DNA of 64,000 nucleotides from Ilyomonas sp965277535 (lineage in GTDB: Bacteria > Bacteroidota > Bacteroidia > Chitinophagales > Chitinophagaceae). Made by a program: the position numbers and the translations under genes. The stretch lies in the NCBI GenBank assembly GCA_965277535.1, contig OZ255825.1, positions 2,480,001 through 2,544,000 on the forward strand, written 5' to 3'. Positions 8,675-18,621 of the stretch are shown here, piece after piece (position 1 is the stretch's first letter; each line of letters starts with the position of its first letter). Below the pieces are notes generated by a model that saw nothing but the letters and a program-made list of their open reading frames with translations, had not been told where the DNA came from and searched no databases.

Positions 8675-8781
8675 AATAGAGTTGATCGTTTTATTTGTAC
8701 ATTTCTTATGAATATAAAGAAGTAAATAATTATTCTTCTCATCGTTATATCATTGTTTATTTGCGCAACAAATCAATCATC

Positions 8782-10233
8782 ATGTATTCTTACATCTCCA
8801 ACGAAACGCCGCCAACCGATAAAGTGATTCTTGATATTGTTGATTATGTTTTGAATTATGAAATCAGGAGCGAAGCTGCATGGCGCACAGCACAGTATTG
8901 CTTGCTCGATACTTTAGGCTGCGGCTTTGAAGCCCTAACGTATCCGGCTTGCACTAAATTATTAGGTCCGGTAGTGCCGGGAACCATTGTTCCGAACGGT
9001 GCAAAAGTGCCCGGCACTTCATATCAACTTGATCCGGTGCAGGCTGCGTTTAACATTGGCGCCATCATTCGCTGGCTCGATTTTAACGACACCTGGCTCG
9101 CTGCCGAATGGGGGCATCCCTCTGATAATTTAGGTGGTATTTTATCCGTTGCTGATTGGCTTTCGCGCACTGCCGTTGCAGGGGGCAAAAAGCCTTTGTT
9201 AGTAAAAGATGTGTTGGATGCGATGATTCGCGCACATGAAATTCAGGGCGTAATGGCATTGGAAAATTCGTTCAATCGCGTTGGTTTGGATCATGTGATT
9301 TTGGTGAAGCTCGCAACAACGGCTGTTGTTGGAAAATTAATTGGTTTAACAAGAGATGAACTGATGAATGCCATCTCGTTAGTGTTTGTGGATGGTCAGA
9401 GTTTGCGCACGTATCGTCATGCGCCCAACACGGGCAGCCGCAAGTCGTGGGCTGCCGGCGATGCTACTTCGCGTGGCGTTCGGTTGGCATTGATTGCGCA
9501 AACCGGAGAGATGGGTTATCCATCTGTTTTGTCTGCTAAAATCTGGGGTTTTTACGATGTTTCTTTTCGCAGCAAACCCTTTACGTTTCAACGCGATTAT
9601 GGCTCGTATGTGATGGAGCATGTGTTGTTTAAAATCTCTTATCCCGCCGAATTTCATTCACAAACCGCAGTGGAAGCGGCAATGATTTTATACAACAAAT
9701 TATTGAGCGAAAACAAAACGGCTGATGACATCAAACACATTCGCATTCGCACTCACGAAGCGGCCATCCGAATTATAGACAAACAAGGAACCTTGCACAA
9801 TCCTGCCGATAGAGACCATTGCCTTCAATACATGATTGCGGTGCCTTTGGTTTTTGGGAGATTAACCGCAGCCGATTATGAAGATGATGTGGCGAATGAC
9901 AAGCGCATTGATAGCCTGCGCAGCAAAATGGAAACCGAAGAAGTGGCGCAGTTTACAAAAGATTATCTCGATCCCGACAAGCGTTCCATTGCCAATGCAT
10001 TAACAATAACATTGAATGATGGAACTGTGTGGGATGAAGAGTTGGTAGAATATCCAATCGGGCACAAACGAAGAAGAGAAGAAGGCATTCCGTTGCTGAT
10101 CCAAAAATTCAGAATCAATCTGGCAAGAATGTTTTCTGCGAAGCAACAAAAAGCCATTGTAGATGTAGCATTGGATAGCGATAAACTAATGAACATTCCG
10201 GTAAATGAGTTTGTTGATTTGATGGTGATATAG
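8782..10233 (+). CDS. MmgE/PrpD family protein, probable 2-methylcitrate dehydratase
   Basis: The 483-residue protein is the same length as enterobacterial PrpD. It shows family stretches including YCLLDTLGCGFEAL, FNIGAIIRWLDFNDTW, EWGHPSDNLGGILSVADW and GDATSRGVRLALIAQTGEMGYPSVL. PrpD dehydrates 2-methylcitrate in propionate breakdown; other family members act on related acids. No prpB or prpC lies beside it, so it is an isolated copy. The start is the ATG of MYSYISNETPP; upstream codons are AT-rich and not family-like. Confidence 0.88.
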   Translation: MYSYISNETPPTDKVILDIVDYVLNYEIRSEAAWRTAQYCLLDTLGCGFEALTYPACTKLLGPVVPGTIVPNGAKVPGTSYQLDPVQAAFNIGAIIRWLDFNDTWLAAEWGHPSDNLGGILSVADWLSRTAVAGGKKPLLVKDVLDAMIRAHEIQGVMALENSFNRVGLDHVILVKLATTAVVGKLIGLTRDELMNAISLVFVDGQSLRTYRHAPNTGSRKSWAAGDATSRGVRLALIAQTGEMGYPSVLSAKIWGFYDVSFRSKPFTFQRDYGSYVMEHVLFKISYPAEFHSQTAVEAAMILYNKLLSENKTADDIKHIRIRTHEAAIRIIDKQGTLHNPADRDHCLQYMIAVPLVFGRLTAADYEDDVANDKRIDSLRSKMETEEVAQFTKDYLDPDKRSIANALTITLNDGTVWDEELVEYPIGHKRRREEGIPLLIQKFRINLARMFSAKQQKAIVDVALDSDKLMNIPVNEFVDLMVI

Positions 10234-10345
10234 ATATGGTAAGTACGACAATTGGCTAACTTTTATTGACGCTTTCTCTTTTACCTAAAAATTTTTACGA
10301 TGCTGTAAAAAGTTGCTACCTTACTCGTTCTAAAAATCTTGCCTT

Positions 10346-10729
10346 ATGACACACCCTCTCATGTCGCGCATAGCCGTGATTATACTTGGCATTGTATTGA
10401 TTGTGTTTGGTATTTATCATTTTATGGCTCCCGAAAATCTGTCGGCTTATGTGCCCGCTTTTCTGCCTGGTGGTAAATTATGGGTTTACTTAGCGGGAGC
10501 AGCTTTTATTTTAGCAGCTATCGCTTTTATTGTTCACAAACAAGTGCAGCTGGCAGCTTATCTGCTGGCGTTGCTGCTTCTTATTTTTATACTTGCCATT
10601 CACTTGCCCAACGTATTGAATGCAGGTAGTGCCGAAGTAAAGCAACTGGAATTGGTAAATCTTCTCAAAGACACTGCCCTGGCGGCCTTCGCGCTGTACA
10701 TTGGCAGCAATGCAAAAAGTTTTGAGTAG
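10346..10729 (+). CDS. Small four-helix membrane protein, DoxX-like
   Basis: The protein has 127 residues with four hydrophobic helices. It starts RIAVIILGIVLIVFGIYHFMAPE, with the F-x-x-YHFMAP pattern common in DoxX/DUF4870-like small membrane proteins. The role is unknown. It stands alone between PrpD and the polysaccharide cluster. Confidence 0.65.
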   Translation: MTHPLMSRIAVIILGIVLIVFGIYHFMAPENLSAYVPAFLPGGKLWVYLAGAAFILAAIAFIVHKQVQLAAYLLALLLLIFILAIHLPNVLNAGSAEVKQLELVNLLKDTALAAFALYIGSNAKSFE

Positions 10730-10925
10730 ATAGGTTTTAATCTTGTTTTCGTTTCAAAGCAGGGAGTGGAATGACGCGATGCTGTCTATTCTATCAAACC
10801 ATTTTCTGCAAAGGCATAATTATTGATGATTGATGCCAACTTTTATTGGCAGAAAGAAATGTTGTCGCTTTTGGTTTTGTGCATATTTTGAACATCGGCT
10901 TTCCGCCCTTTTTAAATCCCTAACA

Positions 10926-11819
10926 ATGAAAGCCCGGTTTGATGTTGTGATTGTGGTTCCTGTTGGTCCTGACAGTTCAGTTTCTTTTATTGAAGATACC
11001 ATTGCGAGTTATGATCATTACAGCAGCTCTTCCTATCAAGTCATTTTTGCCGATGATTCGCAGCAAGGCATTGGAAAAGAGTTAAAAACAAAATTTCCAA
11101 AAGCTGATGTAATCACAACAGGAAAAGCGATGGGCGGTTGGGCAGGTTTGTACATCACGCTATCATTGGCATTTCGTCATGCGGTTGAGCACTATCATTT
11201 CAAAGCAGTATTAAAGTTAGATACCGATGCGCTTATTATTGGCGAAGCGCCGGAAAAAGAAGCCATCGCTTTGTTTGAGCATCAACATAATGCAGGTATT
11301 GCAGGGCAATATCCTACCGATTATTGGGGCAAACCCTGGAATTTAAATTGGCCTAAACAACGCATCATCAACGGCACACAAACCTGGAAATTTTTCCGGC
11401 GACCCATTGCCAACTGGCAATTGATTAAACTATATAAAAAAGCATTGCAGAATGGGTACACTACAGGCGAAAGTGTGTTTGGCGGTGCTTATTTTATGAG
11501 CGAAGCATTCCTGATTTGTTTGTACAACAATGGCTTACTTCCCAACCTTACTTTTCGCTCTTTGAACCTGGGTGAAGACCATTTGTTTTCCTTGCTTGCA
11601 AAAGCTTTTGGTTTTACGCTGGAAAGTTTATCGGGCAACAATCAACCTTTTGGTTGTGCGTGGAAAGGCTTACCCGTATCGCCGGAACAACTCATTGCCG
11701 ACAACAAAAAAATCATTCATTCGGTAAGATATTGGAACGAAAAAAAAGAAAGCGACATCCGCCATTTCTTTAAACAAAAAAGAGAAGAGGTTTTGCAAAC
11801 CGCTAATTCAATTTTATAA
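10926..11819 (+). CDS. GT-A-like putative glycosyltransferase, paralogue 1
   Basis: In 297 residues, the N terminus DVVIVVPVGP and the following FADDSQQGIG resemble the nucleotide-sugar-binding half of GT-A glycosyltransferases, and KLDTDALIIGE contains a DxD-type metal motif (residues 99-101). The C-terminal part has ESVFGGAYFMSE and EDHLFSLLAKAFG, which could form the acceptor side. No named GT family was recognised. A paralogue with closely matching blocks lies at 13765-14655, on the other side of a flippase gene. A longer in-frame start exists, but its residues are not family-like. Confidence 0.7.
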   Translation: MKARFDVVIVVPVGPDSSVSFIEDTIASYDHYSSSSYQVIFADDSQQGIGKELKTKFPKADVITTGKAMGGWAGLYITLSLAFRHAVEHYHFKAVLKLDTDALIIGEAPEKEAIALFEHQHNAGIAGQYPTDYWGKPWNLNWPKQRIINGTQTWKFFRRPIANWQLIKLYKKALQNGYTTGESVFGGAYFMSEAFLICLYNNGLLPNLTFRSLNLGEDHLFSLLAKAFGFTLESLSGNNQPFGCAWKGLPVSPEQLIADNKKIIHSVRYWNEKKESDIRHFFKQKREEVLQTANSIL

Positions 11820-12052
11820 ATTACTAACAAGAAACCAGCGTATGTTGATACTTCGTATAATGAATGCGACAAATGACTGCAACTTTTGTTTTTGTAAGAA
11901 TATGTCGAATATACAACAGTTGATAAGTTTTTGTAAAGAAATGGTTTTGAACCAACCCTCAAGAGAAAAATCATTTCTTTAAAAGTATTTTTGCGGCAGT
12001 TTAAAAATCAACTACTAAACACCAAAACATAGCGTAAGAAGCGAATCATTCA

Positions 12053-13597
12053 ATGGACAAAAAAGTATTGCGGTGGAATTTTATTTTTCAATACGGCTGG
12101 GTGCTGACCAATATGTTCAACTCCATCCTGCTGCTTCCACTGTATGTAAGAAATATTGACGCCACAACACTTGGTGTGTGGCTTGCCACCAGCTCCGTTT
12201 TGAACTGGATGACACTTGCCGACCCCGGCGTTGGCGAAGTGCTGCAACAAAATATTGCCGAATACTTAGGCAGAAAACAATACGGTGAAATCAGCCGTTC
12301 GATAGGCTCCGGGTTTGTAGCGTCAGGTTTCATTGTTTTAATAGCGATATTGTTTGGTTTTGGCTGTTTTTTCTCCATCGGTCATATCATCAATAAAGAT
12401 GTTACGCAGTATCCGCATCTTGCTGCCGCACTGATGATAACCATTATTTCAACGGGCATGTCGCTGGTGTCGTTTACGTTGTCGGGTATCAATCAGGGCT
12501 TGCAAAATTCGGCGCATGTTGCCATCTCATCGTTATCCGCCAACTTCCTTTTTTTGTTTGTCAACCTTGCTTTTTTGTACACCGGTTTTGGAGTGATGTC
12601 AATCGCCATTGCCAACCTTGCACGGGCTTTGTTCATCAACGGTTATAACATTATTTCCATGCTGCGTTTGCTAAAGCGCCAGCACATTCCCGTTATTTGG
12701 GAACGCACACATTTTAAGCAGTTTATCAAAATATTTTCTTTTACCTCAGCTTCCAAAATCATCTCCGGTTTGTCGTACAGCGTTGACATGCTGGTGCTTG
12801 CCCGCTTCATTGCGCCAAGCATGATTACGATGTATGAAATCAACAAACGTCCTATGAACTTAGCAGGAACTTTGGTGGGCAGGCATTCGGTTGCTCTCAT
12901 GCCTTCCATCTCTCATGCAGTAGGTATAGGCGACAAGAAATATATTAATAACCTGGTGTACAAGCAATTTAAGTTTTACAGTTATGCGGCCCTGTTTTTA
13001 GGGCTTATTTTTATTCTCACTTACAGTAATCTAATTACGCTTTGGGCAGGAAAAGGTACCTACATTGGCGATACCATTTTGTACATGCTGGTAGTTTATA
13101 ACTTCCTTACTCTGATTGCTTATTTTATGAGCAATGTGGGATACGCATTGGGGGATATAAAAAAGAACAGCCAGTTTAATATTGTGCGCAATTTGATTTA
13201 TGGTGTGCTGCTTTATTTTGCTGCGCGATATTATGGCATCATGGGAACCTTGGTTATATCGCTAACCCTAATGCTGATTGCCGACTTTTTTTATTTTCCT
13301 TACAAAGTCTATCGCATGGGATATTTTTCGGGCGCCATGATACAGCGTTCGCTTACGCTTTGGGCAATCATCATATCGGTTAGCGCATTGGTAATCTGGG
13401 GTTGCAAAGTACTTACTAACAGGCTGCTATCGCCCACCATGTACTTCAGTAAGTTGTTGGTTGATTGCGCCTTGTTCTCTGTTTTCTTTCTTCTTTTTTT
13501 ATTGGCGATTGATGGTGAAGTGCGCACCATGCTAAAAGAGGCAAAAACAAAAGTGTTCGGCTGGCTCTCGCTTCGCAGGCTCAAAGCCATTAATTAG
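12053..13597 (+). CDS. Polysaccharide flippase, Wzx/MOP superfamily
   Basis: This 514-residue protein has about 12-14 predicted membrane helices in the pattern of lipid-linked oligosaccharide flippases (start FIFQYGWVLTNMFNSILLLPLYVRNI). Charged loops such as EINKRPMNLAGTLVGRHSVALMPSISHA are typical. Wzx-type proteins move undecaprenyl-linked sugar units across the inner membrane before polymerisation. Its position between two paralogous glycosyltransferase-like genes supports an exopolysaccharide or O-antigen role. No polymerase or chain-length gene is seen in the window. Confidence 0.85.
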   Translation: MDKKVLRWNFIFQYGWVLTNMFNSILLLPLYVRNIDATTLGVWLATSSVLNWMTLADPGVGEVLQQNIAEYLGRKQYGEISRSIGSGFVASGFIVLIAILFGFGCFFSIGHIINKDVTQYPHLAAALMITIISTGMSLVSFTLSGINQGLQNSAHVAISSLSANFLFLFVNLAFLYTGFGVMSIAIANLARALFINGYNIISMLRLLKRQHIPVIWERTHFKQFIKIFSFTSASKIISGLSYSVDMLVLARFIAPSMITMYEINKRPMNLAGTLVGRHSVALMPSISHAVGIGDKKYINNLVYKQFKFYSYAALFLGLIFILTYSNLITLWAGKGTYIGDTILYMLVVYNFLTLIAYFMSNVGYALGDIKKNSQFNIVRNLIYGVLLYFAARYYGIMGTLVISLTLMLIADFFYFPYKVYRMGYFSGAMIQRSLTLWAIIISVSALVIWGCKVLTNRLLSPTMYFSKLLVDCALFSVFFLLFLLAIDGEVRTMLKEAKTKVFGWLSLRRLKAIN

Positions 13598-13618
13598 TAA
13601 CTGCTTATAATGAATTGA

Positions 13619-13711
13619 ACCGCCGCCAAGACACGAAGACCCAAAGATTCGCCAGAATAATAAAATAAAACTTCGTGTAACTTCTTTTCTTTGAGCCTTC
13701 GTGGTTCAAAA
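13619..13711. repeat. Dispersed intergenic repeat, copy 1
   Basis: This non-coding element contains CTTCGTGTAACTTC (13671-13684) and CTTCGTGGTTCAAA, with imperfect inverted symmetry around the centre (ACACGAAGAC... against ...CTTCGTG). The 14-mer recurs in reverse at 18513-18526 in another intergenic gap. Confidence 0.6.
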
Positions 13712-13764
13712 CTTTATTGAGAATGGTTTTTGTTTTTACCCTAAAATCATCGCAACATAAACCT

Positions 13765-14655
13765 ATGAAGCAAACATTCGATTTAGTGATTGTAATACCT
13801 GTTGGACCTGGCACTGTACCTGAATTTTTATTTGATAATGTTCACAGCATTCTGCATTATGTAAGGGGCAGTTATAAAATTATTCTGGCTGATGATTCGC
13901 ACGAAGGTTTGGGCAAATTGACGCAACAACATTTCCCCGAACTGGGCATTGATGTAGTGCCAACACCTGAGCCAATGGGCAGAGTTTGCGGTTTGTATGT
14001 TACGCTTTCGTGGGCTTACAAACATGCCATTGACCATTATCATTTTGGTGCCTTGCACAAGTTTGACACCGATGCTTTAATCGTTGGTGAAGATCCTGCC
14101 CGTGAAGCAATTGAAATGTTCAGAACACAACCTGAAACAGGCATGGCAGGGCAATATCCCAACGATTACAACAGCGATCCCTGGGACATTAGTTGGCCAC
14201 GTCAGGAAATTTTAAAAATCTGCACCACCATTAGTTTTATTCGAAAACCCGTTACGCATTGGGCGTTGCTAACTGCTTATAAAAAGGCATTAAGAAACGG
14301 TTATATAACTGGAGAAAGTGTGTTTGGCGGCTCGTATTTTATGAGTGAGAAAGCGTTGCGGGCACTGGATGAAATGAAGCGTTTGCCCGACCTTCGTTTA
14401 AAGACGGTAAACCTTGAAGAAGATCATGTGTTTTCCCTTCTTATTAAAGCTGCCGGAATGAAGCTTGGCGATCTTTCAAGCGGCAGTTTGCCCCTCGCCT
14501 GCACCTGGCGCGGCTTGCCTGCATCGCCCGAAGAGTTGTATGCCAAAGGCAAAAAAATCATTCATTCCACCCGATTCTGGAAAGAAAGAAAAGAAGCTGA
14601 AATCAGGCAGTTCTTTAAAGAAAAACGAGAGCAGGTAACGAATGTGATAGAGTAA
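13765..14655 (+). CDS. GT-A-like putative glycosyltransferase, paralogue 2
   Basis: This 296-residue protein is collinear with the protein encoded at 10926-11819. Shared blocks are the N terminus DLVIVIPVGP, ADDSHEGLG, KFDTDALIVGE (DxD at 101-103), GMAGQYPNDY, ESVFGGSYFMSE, EEDHVFSLLIKAAG and a lysine-rich tail. Roughly half of the residues look identical by eye. Gene duplication followed by divergence, perhaps towards different donors or acceptors, is the simplest reading. Confidence 0.7.
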   Translation: MKQTFDLVIVIPVGPGTVPEFLFDNVHSILHYVRGSYKIILADDSHEGLGKLTQQHFPELGIDVVPTPEPMGRVCGLYVTLSWAYKHAIDHYHFGALHKFDTDALIVGEDPAREAIEMFRTQPETGMAGQYPNDYNSDPWDISWPRQEILKICTTISFIRKPVTHWALLTAYKKALRNGYITGESVFGGSYFMSEKALRALDEMKRLPDLRLKTVNLEEDHVFSLLIKAAGMKLGDLSSGSLPLACTWRGLPASPEELYAKGKKIIHSTRFWKERKEAEIRQFFKEKREQVTNVIE

Positions 14656-14669
14656 TAAACCAACAGCCG

Positions 14670-15869
14670 CTAAGCAACACTAATCTGATTTTTCACCACC
14701 TGCATAGAGCTGTTTTTAGCCATCGCTTCGTTGTAAATAGATAACAGGGAAGATAAATTTTTCTGCGGCGTGTATTTGCTTTTATAAGTGTTCATCGCAT
14801 TAACTGAAAACTCGTGCTTTTTGGTTTCGTCCAAATTTAGCCAGCGTTGTAATTGTTTGTTTAAGCTTTCTGAATTGTTCGGCGTAAACAATAAGCCATT
14901 CACATTGTGTGTAACAATGGTTTGCATTGCACCCAGCCTGGAAGTAATCACAGGTGTGCCTACCGCAAAAGCTTCTACAATAGTTAATGGCATTCCTTCA
15001 TAACAAACCGAAGGCACAATTAACGCATTGCATTGGCGTAATTGCTCATCAATCACTTCCTTTCCCTGGTAGCCCATCCATTTTATCAGCGGGTTAGCCG
15101 CCTTTGCCACCAGCACTTCATCGCGCAGCGGACCATCACCAACAATGGTAAGTGGCAAACCATTGCCGGCAAAGGCTTTCAGCAAAACATCAATGCCTTT
15201 TTCGGCTGATAATCTGCCAATGTACAAGTAGTAATTGCCGCGTGCCAGAGCAGTGGAATCAGTTGTGCCGGATTGAATAAAATTGGGTTTCATAACAAGC
15301 TGGTTTTTTTTGAAATTTAAATTGGATGATAAAAACAGGGAACGGCTTTGCTCATTTAAAACAATGTATCGGTCCACTTTTTGAAACGTGCCCCATTTCT
15401 TATGAAGCCAGGTAGAAAAAGCGAGCCAAAAAGTTAGTATTGCTGAATTGCGAAACACTTTATCTTTTACAGCACTCCACGGAAACGGCTGTGAAAGACT
15501 TTTCAGGTACAAATCGTTATTAAAAAACAAGGTGCCAGAAGGACATAAGAAACGATAGTTGTGCAAGGTTTTTACCATCGGAGTCTTTGTTTGGCTCACG
15601 GCTCGTATCACCGAATAAGAAGCCGCAAAGTGCATGTTGTGAATGTGTACAACATCAGGCTTGAAACGGTTGATTTCACGTATTGTTTTTACATAAGAAA
15701 ACGGGTTAAATGGCATAAAGAGTAACTTCAAAAACGTGTGACGGCTGTTGTTGAAATACAAAGCTTTTACTTCGTATCCGTTTTGCTGCAACAGTTGTAT
15801 TTCGTTTTTCACAACGCTGTCTTCGCCGCCGTGTTCTTTATATTTGGTATGAATGAATAGCACTCTCAT
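14670..15869 (-). CDS. GT4-family glycosyltransferase
   Basis: The 399-residue protein has a GT-B fold. Its N terminus, RVLFIHTKYKEHGGEDSVVKNEIQLLQQNG, contains a glycine-rich acceptor loop. The donor-binding E-x7-E motif is in YEGMPLTIVEAFAVGTPVITSRLG, preceded by YLYIGRLSAEKGIDVLLKAF. It retains the anomeric configuration of the donor. The gene is the second of a tight pair: its ATG overlaps the stop of the upstream deacetylase gene (ATGA). Confidence 0.92.
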   Translation of the reverse strand: MRVLFIHTKYKEHGGEDSVVKNEIQLLQQNGYEVKALYFNNSRHTFLKLLFMPFNPFSYVKTIREINRFKPDVVHIHNMHFAASYSVIRAVSQTKTPMVKTLHNYRFLCPSGTLFFNNDLYLKSLSQPFPWSAVKDKVFRNSAILTFWLAFSTWLHKKWGTFQKVDRYIVLNEQSRSLFLSSNLNFKKNQLVMKPNFIQSGTTDSTALARGNYYLYIGRLSAEKGIDVLLKAFAGNGLPLTIVGDGPLRDEVLVAKAANPLIKWMGYQGKEVIDEQLRQCNALIVPSVCYEGMPLTIVEAFAVGTPVITSRLGAMQTIVTHNVNGLLFTPNNSESLNKQLQRWLNLDETKKHEFSVNAMNTYKSKYTPQKNLSSLLSIYNEAMAKNSSMQVVKNQISVA

Positions 15870-16612
15870 AAAAGGGCAGTTTCTTGTTGAATAAAGGTTT
15901 GTTGATGATTGATTAATCCGCTGTTAGAAACATAAACAAAATCGGTTCGCCCGCTAATGATGCGAAACAGTTCTTCCAACTTTTCCCACAAACCAAACTC
16001 TTCAATTTCCCATGAATGTCCCCACAAATGAAAGCAGCCTCCGTTTTTCTCAATCCGGTTCAAATAACTTTCTGTCAGGCCTTCTAATTTCTGTAAAGAG
16101 CCGCTGCTTAGCCATTGCATCAAATTTGCCAACCGCCTGCGTTTCAGCAGATGTTTGGCATAAGTGGTTGCACTGTGTTCAAACACCTGTAATGTGGTTG
16201 GCGTCAATTGGTTTTTGTTGAAAAATTGCGTGCTCAACAATTCGGTAGTGCGTGCCATTGTAAAACCTGTTTGGAAAACAACATCAACCGCTTTTTGGTG
16301 AAACACGCCGCCCGGAAAGCAAAACGCCTGTGGCGCTTCGCCCAGCAAATCGGAAAGCCAGTTGTAACAGCCCCTTATTTCATTTTGTAAAAACGCTTCG
16401 TGTTTGCTGTGCAGCCTAATGTGATTAATAGTGTGCCCGCCAATCTCAAAACTTTTCGCCAGTTCTGACACTTGTTCGGGCAGCATTACTTCATGCTCGG
16501 CATTGTGTTTTGGAATGTAAAAGGTGCAGGGCAGGTTGTATTTAGTTAATAATTCCGCCAGCCTGAAATCAAGCACATGACCATCGTCCCAACTGGTAGT
16601 TATTACTTTCAT
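15866..16612 (-). CDS. Polysaccharide deacetylase family protein (NodB-like, CE4)
   Basis: The 248-residue protein has the CE4 motif 1 as TTSWDDGH (catalytic-base and metal aspartates at residues 9-10) and motif 2 as GGHTINH (metal histidines 60 and 64). CE4 enzymes remove N- or O-acetyl groups from sugars. There is no signal peptide, so it probably acts in the cytoplasm on a lipid-linked or nucleotide sugar. It overlaps the GT4 gene by four bases and is the first gene of that operon. Confidence 0.88.
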   Translation of the reverse strand: MKVITTSWDDGHVLDFRLAELLTKYNLPCTFYIPKHNAEHEVMLPEQVSELAKSFEIGGHTINHIRLHSKHEAFLQNEIRGCYNWLSDLLGEAPQAFCFPGGVFHQKAVDVVFQTGFTMARTTELLSTQFFNKNQLTPTTLQVFEHSATTYAKHLLKRRRLANLMQWLSSGSLQKLEGLTESYLNRIEKNGGCFHLWGHSWEIEEFGLWEKLEELFRIISGRTDFVYVSNSGLINHQQTFIQQETALL

Positions 16613-17022
16613 AAAAGATGTTTATTTACAATGAAGCGTACTTACTTGACAAGCAGAGGATAAGTAACGCAAGATAAAATATCAATTTAAAATAAGATAC
16701 TAAAAACATCAACCACTACTTACGGTTCCATTGGAAGAACCGTTTTGCCTACTTTCTGTTTAACGGTTCGTTTGCTTTGCAGAACCCGACAAATTGGACG
16801 TAGAAAACAGTTATGTTGTAACAATGGCAAACGCTGAACCAAGCCAATGCTTTTAAATTTTCTTGTGTTAGAAAATGTTTTATGTATATTGTAAAGTTAT
16901 AATATATTAATTAGACTTCCTATAAAAAGAAAACTTCCCTCAAGGGGAATAATAGGCCTGACAGTTTTGCGTATAAAAAATATGGTAAGCTACTTGCCAT
17001 TAAAAATGCAATAAAACAAAAC
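16613..17022. other. Intergenic region with one short hairpin
   Basis: No coding region is supported. At 16722-16743 a hairpin ACGGTTC-CATTGGAA-GAACCGT is followed by TTTT; it also looks like a decayed version of the GTTCC-type palindromes found between 30 and 48 kb. The rest is AT-rich. Confidence 0.45.
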
Positions 17023-17316
17023 ATGAAAAAACAACCGTCTTTACAATTTTGTTTGTTGATGGATGCCATTGGTTGCATTCCATTTTTGATTCCGGTGGTG
17101 GGTGAAGCTTTTGATATTGTGTGGGCACCTATTTCTGCCATTATTTTTTATTTTGCTTTTGGAGGCCGCAAAGCTTTATTTGGCGCGGCTTTTAACCTGG
17201 TAGAAGAGTTAGTGCCGTTCCTTAATTTTACGCCAACGTTTACCATTGCTTATTTGTGGAGGAAATATGTAGAGAAAAAGCCGAGCAATGGTGTAGTTAT
17301 GGTGAAACCGGCGTAG
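17023..17316 (+). CDS. Small hypothetical membrane protein
   Basis: The protein has 97 residues with two or three hydrophobic helices: FCLLMDAIGCIPFLIPVVGEAFDIVWAPISAIIFYFAFG, then ALFGAAFNLVEELVPFLNFTPTFTIAYLW. The GxxFDxxWAPxxA-type pattern is familiar from small conserved Bacteroidota membrane proteins of unknown role. It lies directly before the tRNA gene. Confidence 0.7.
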   Translation: MKKQPSLQFCLLMDAIGCIPFLIPVVGEAFDIVWAPISAIIFYFAFGGRKALFGAAFNLVEELVPFLNFTPTFTIAYLWRKYVEKKPSNGVVMVKPA

Positions 17317-17382
17317 TTTGTTTTTGCCACATTTTCAACAGCCATCATTTCGTTTCAAACTCTATCTTCGTTTTTTGTAACA

Positions 17383-17455
<73 letters not shown>

Positions 17456-17592
17456 CAAATTATTTTTCTATCAAAAACAAACCCTGCTTCTCTTGTGAAT
17501 AAACTCTTCTTATAAACAAAACTCCAACACAATAAAAAGGGTAAAATCAAAGTTGACATCTTTGTAACAACTGCCACTTTATTTTTATCAGC

Positions 17593-18483
17593 ATGAATTT
17601 GTCGTACAACGAACAACAATTTGAACGTAGCAAAAACCGTAAAGCGCTTGGCATCACATTAGCCATCTGCGCCCTTTTGTTTTTGATGATGTTTTTGGTT
17701 AGCTGGACAGCACCACAAACACCGCAACCCATTGCTGATAACGGTATTGAAGTGAACCTTGGCAACAGCGATGCCGGGCTGGGAACAGTGGCTCCGCAGT
17801 TGCCGGGCGAAATGTCGAAAGAAGAAAAAACAGATGTGCAGCCGCCAAAAGCTGTGGCATCGCACAACGACCCGGATGAAAGCAAAGAAGTAGCCGACAA
17901 TACCGAAAAAGAAGTACCCGAAATTCATACATCACCCAAACCCAAAACAGAACCGAAACATGAAGTGGTAATCCCGAAAGCAAAGCCAAAGCAAAAAGAG
18001 CAAGTGGTAGAAGCACCGCCGGCACCGCCAAAACCAAAAGCCCTGTACAAAGGCGGAGCAACACAAAACAACAGTGGCGGTAATGGTGCGGATAGTTACA
18101 ACAACGTGCGCAACCAGGGCATTGCCGGTGGCAAAGGTGATCAGGGTAAACCCAATGGCAATCCGGCTTCTGACAGTTATACGGGCAATGGCGGCACTGG
18201 TAAAGGAGGCGTAAGCATCAGAAGCGGGTTGAGTGGAAGACATTTTAAACCTTTACCTTCTTTTACCGATGATTTTAATGAAAACGCAAAAGTTGCTGTT
18301 GACATCACTGTGAATGCAAACGGAAATGTAATTGATGCTTCGATCAACCCAAGAGGAACTACAACCACAAGCCAAAGCATACGGGGCATTGCCCTTTCGA
18401 AAGCCAAACAATTAAAGTTTAATGCAGGTACGGCAGACGAACAAACCGGAACCCTCGTGTTTGATTTCAAGCTGCGGGGATAA
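17593..18483 (+). CDS. TonB-like energy-transducer protein
   Basis: The 296-residue protein has one N-terminal membrane anchor (ALGITLAICALLFLMMFLVSW), a long Pro/Lys/Glu-rich linker to about residue 150, and a glycine/asparagine-rich stretch. A small C-terminal domain resembles TonB/TolA C-terminal folds (VAVDITVNANGNVIDASINPRG...AKQLKFNAG). Such proteins carry energy from ExbB/ExbD to outer-membrane SusC/TonB receptors. No exbB or exbD is visible just upstream; a tRNA gene lies there instead. folC follows on the same strand, a common Bacteroidota neighbour. Confidence 0.8.
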   Translation: MNLSYNEQQFERSKNRKALGITLAICALLFLMMFLVSWTAPQTPQPIADNGIEVNLGNSDAGLGTVAPQLPGEMSKEEKTDVQPPKAVASHNDPDESKEVADNTEKEVPEIHTSPKPKTEPKHEVVIPKAKPKQKEQVVEAPPAPPKPKALYKGGATQNNSGGNGADSYNNVRNQGIAGGKGDQGKPNGNPASDSYTGNGGTGKGGVSIRSGLSGRHFKPLPSFTDDFNENAKVAVDITVNANGNVIDASINPRGTTTTSQSIRGIALSKAKQLKFNAGTADEQTGTLVFDFKLRG

Positions 18484-18595
18484 GGATGGAAACCACTAAG
18501 TTTCCAGGTAAGGAAGTTACACGAAGTGTCTTTACTCTTCTTTGTGAACCTTAGTGTTCTTTGATTCTTCATGGTTCAATCTTTCAAACAATCCG
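18484..18595. repeat. Dispersed intergenic repeat, copy 2
   Basis: This non-coding element between the tonB-like gene and folC carries GAAGTTACACGAAG (18513-18526), the reverse complement of the core at 13671-13684. It is followed by CTTTGTGAACCTTAGTG and TTCATGGTTCAA, similar to the other copy's arm. It probably forms an imperfect hairpin in RNA. Confidence 0.55.
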
Positions 18596-18621
18596 TTTCA
18601 TTCAGCATCTTTGCAGGCGTT

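Noticed and set aside
10730..10925. Possible copy of the 38801-39234 element (GGAATGACGCGATGCT near 10770)
   Set aside because: Only about 16 bases match and no inverted partner is present. It may be a remnant but cannot be supported as a feature.
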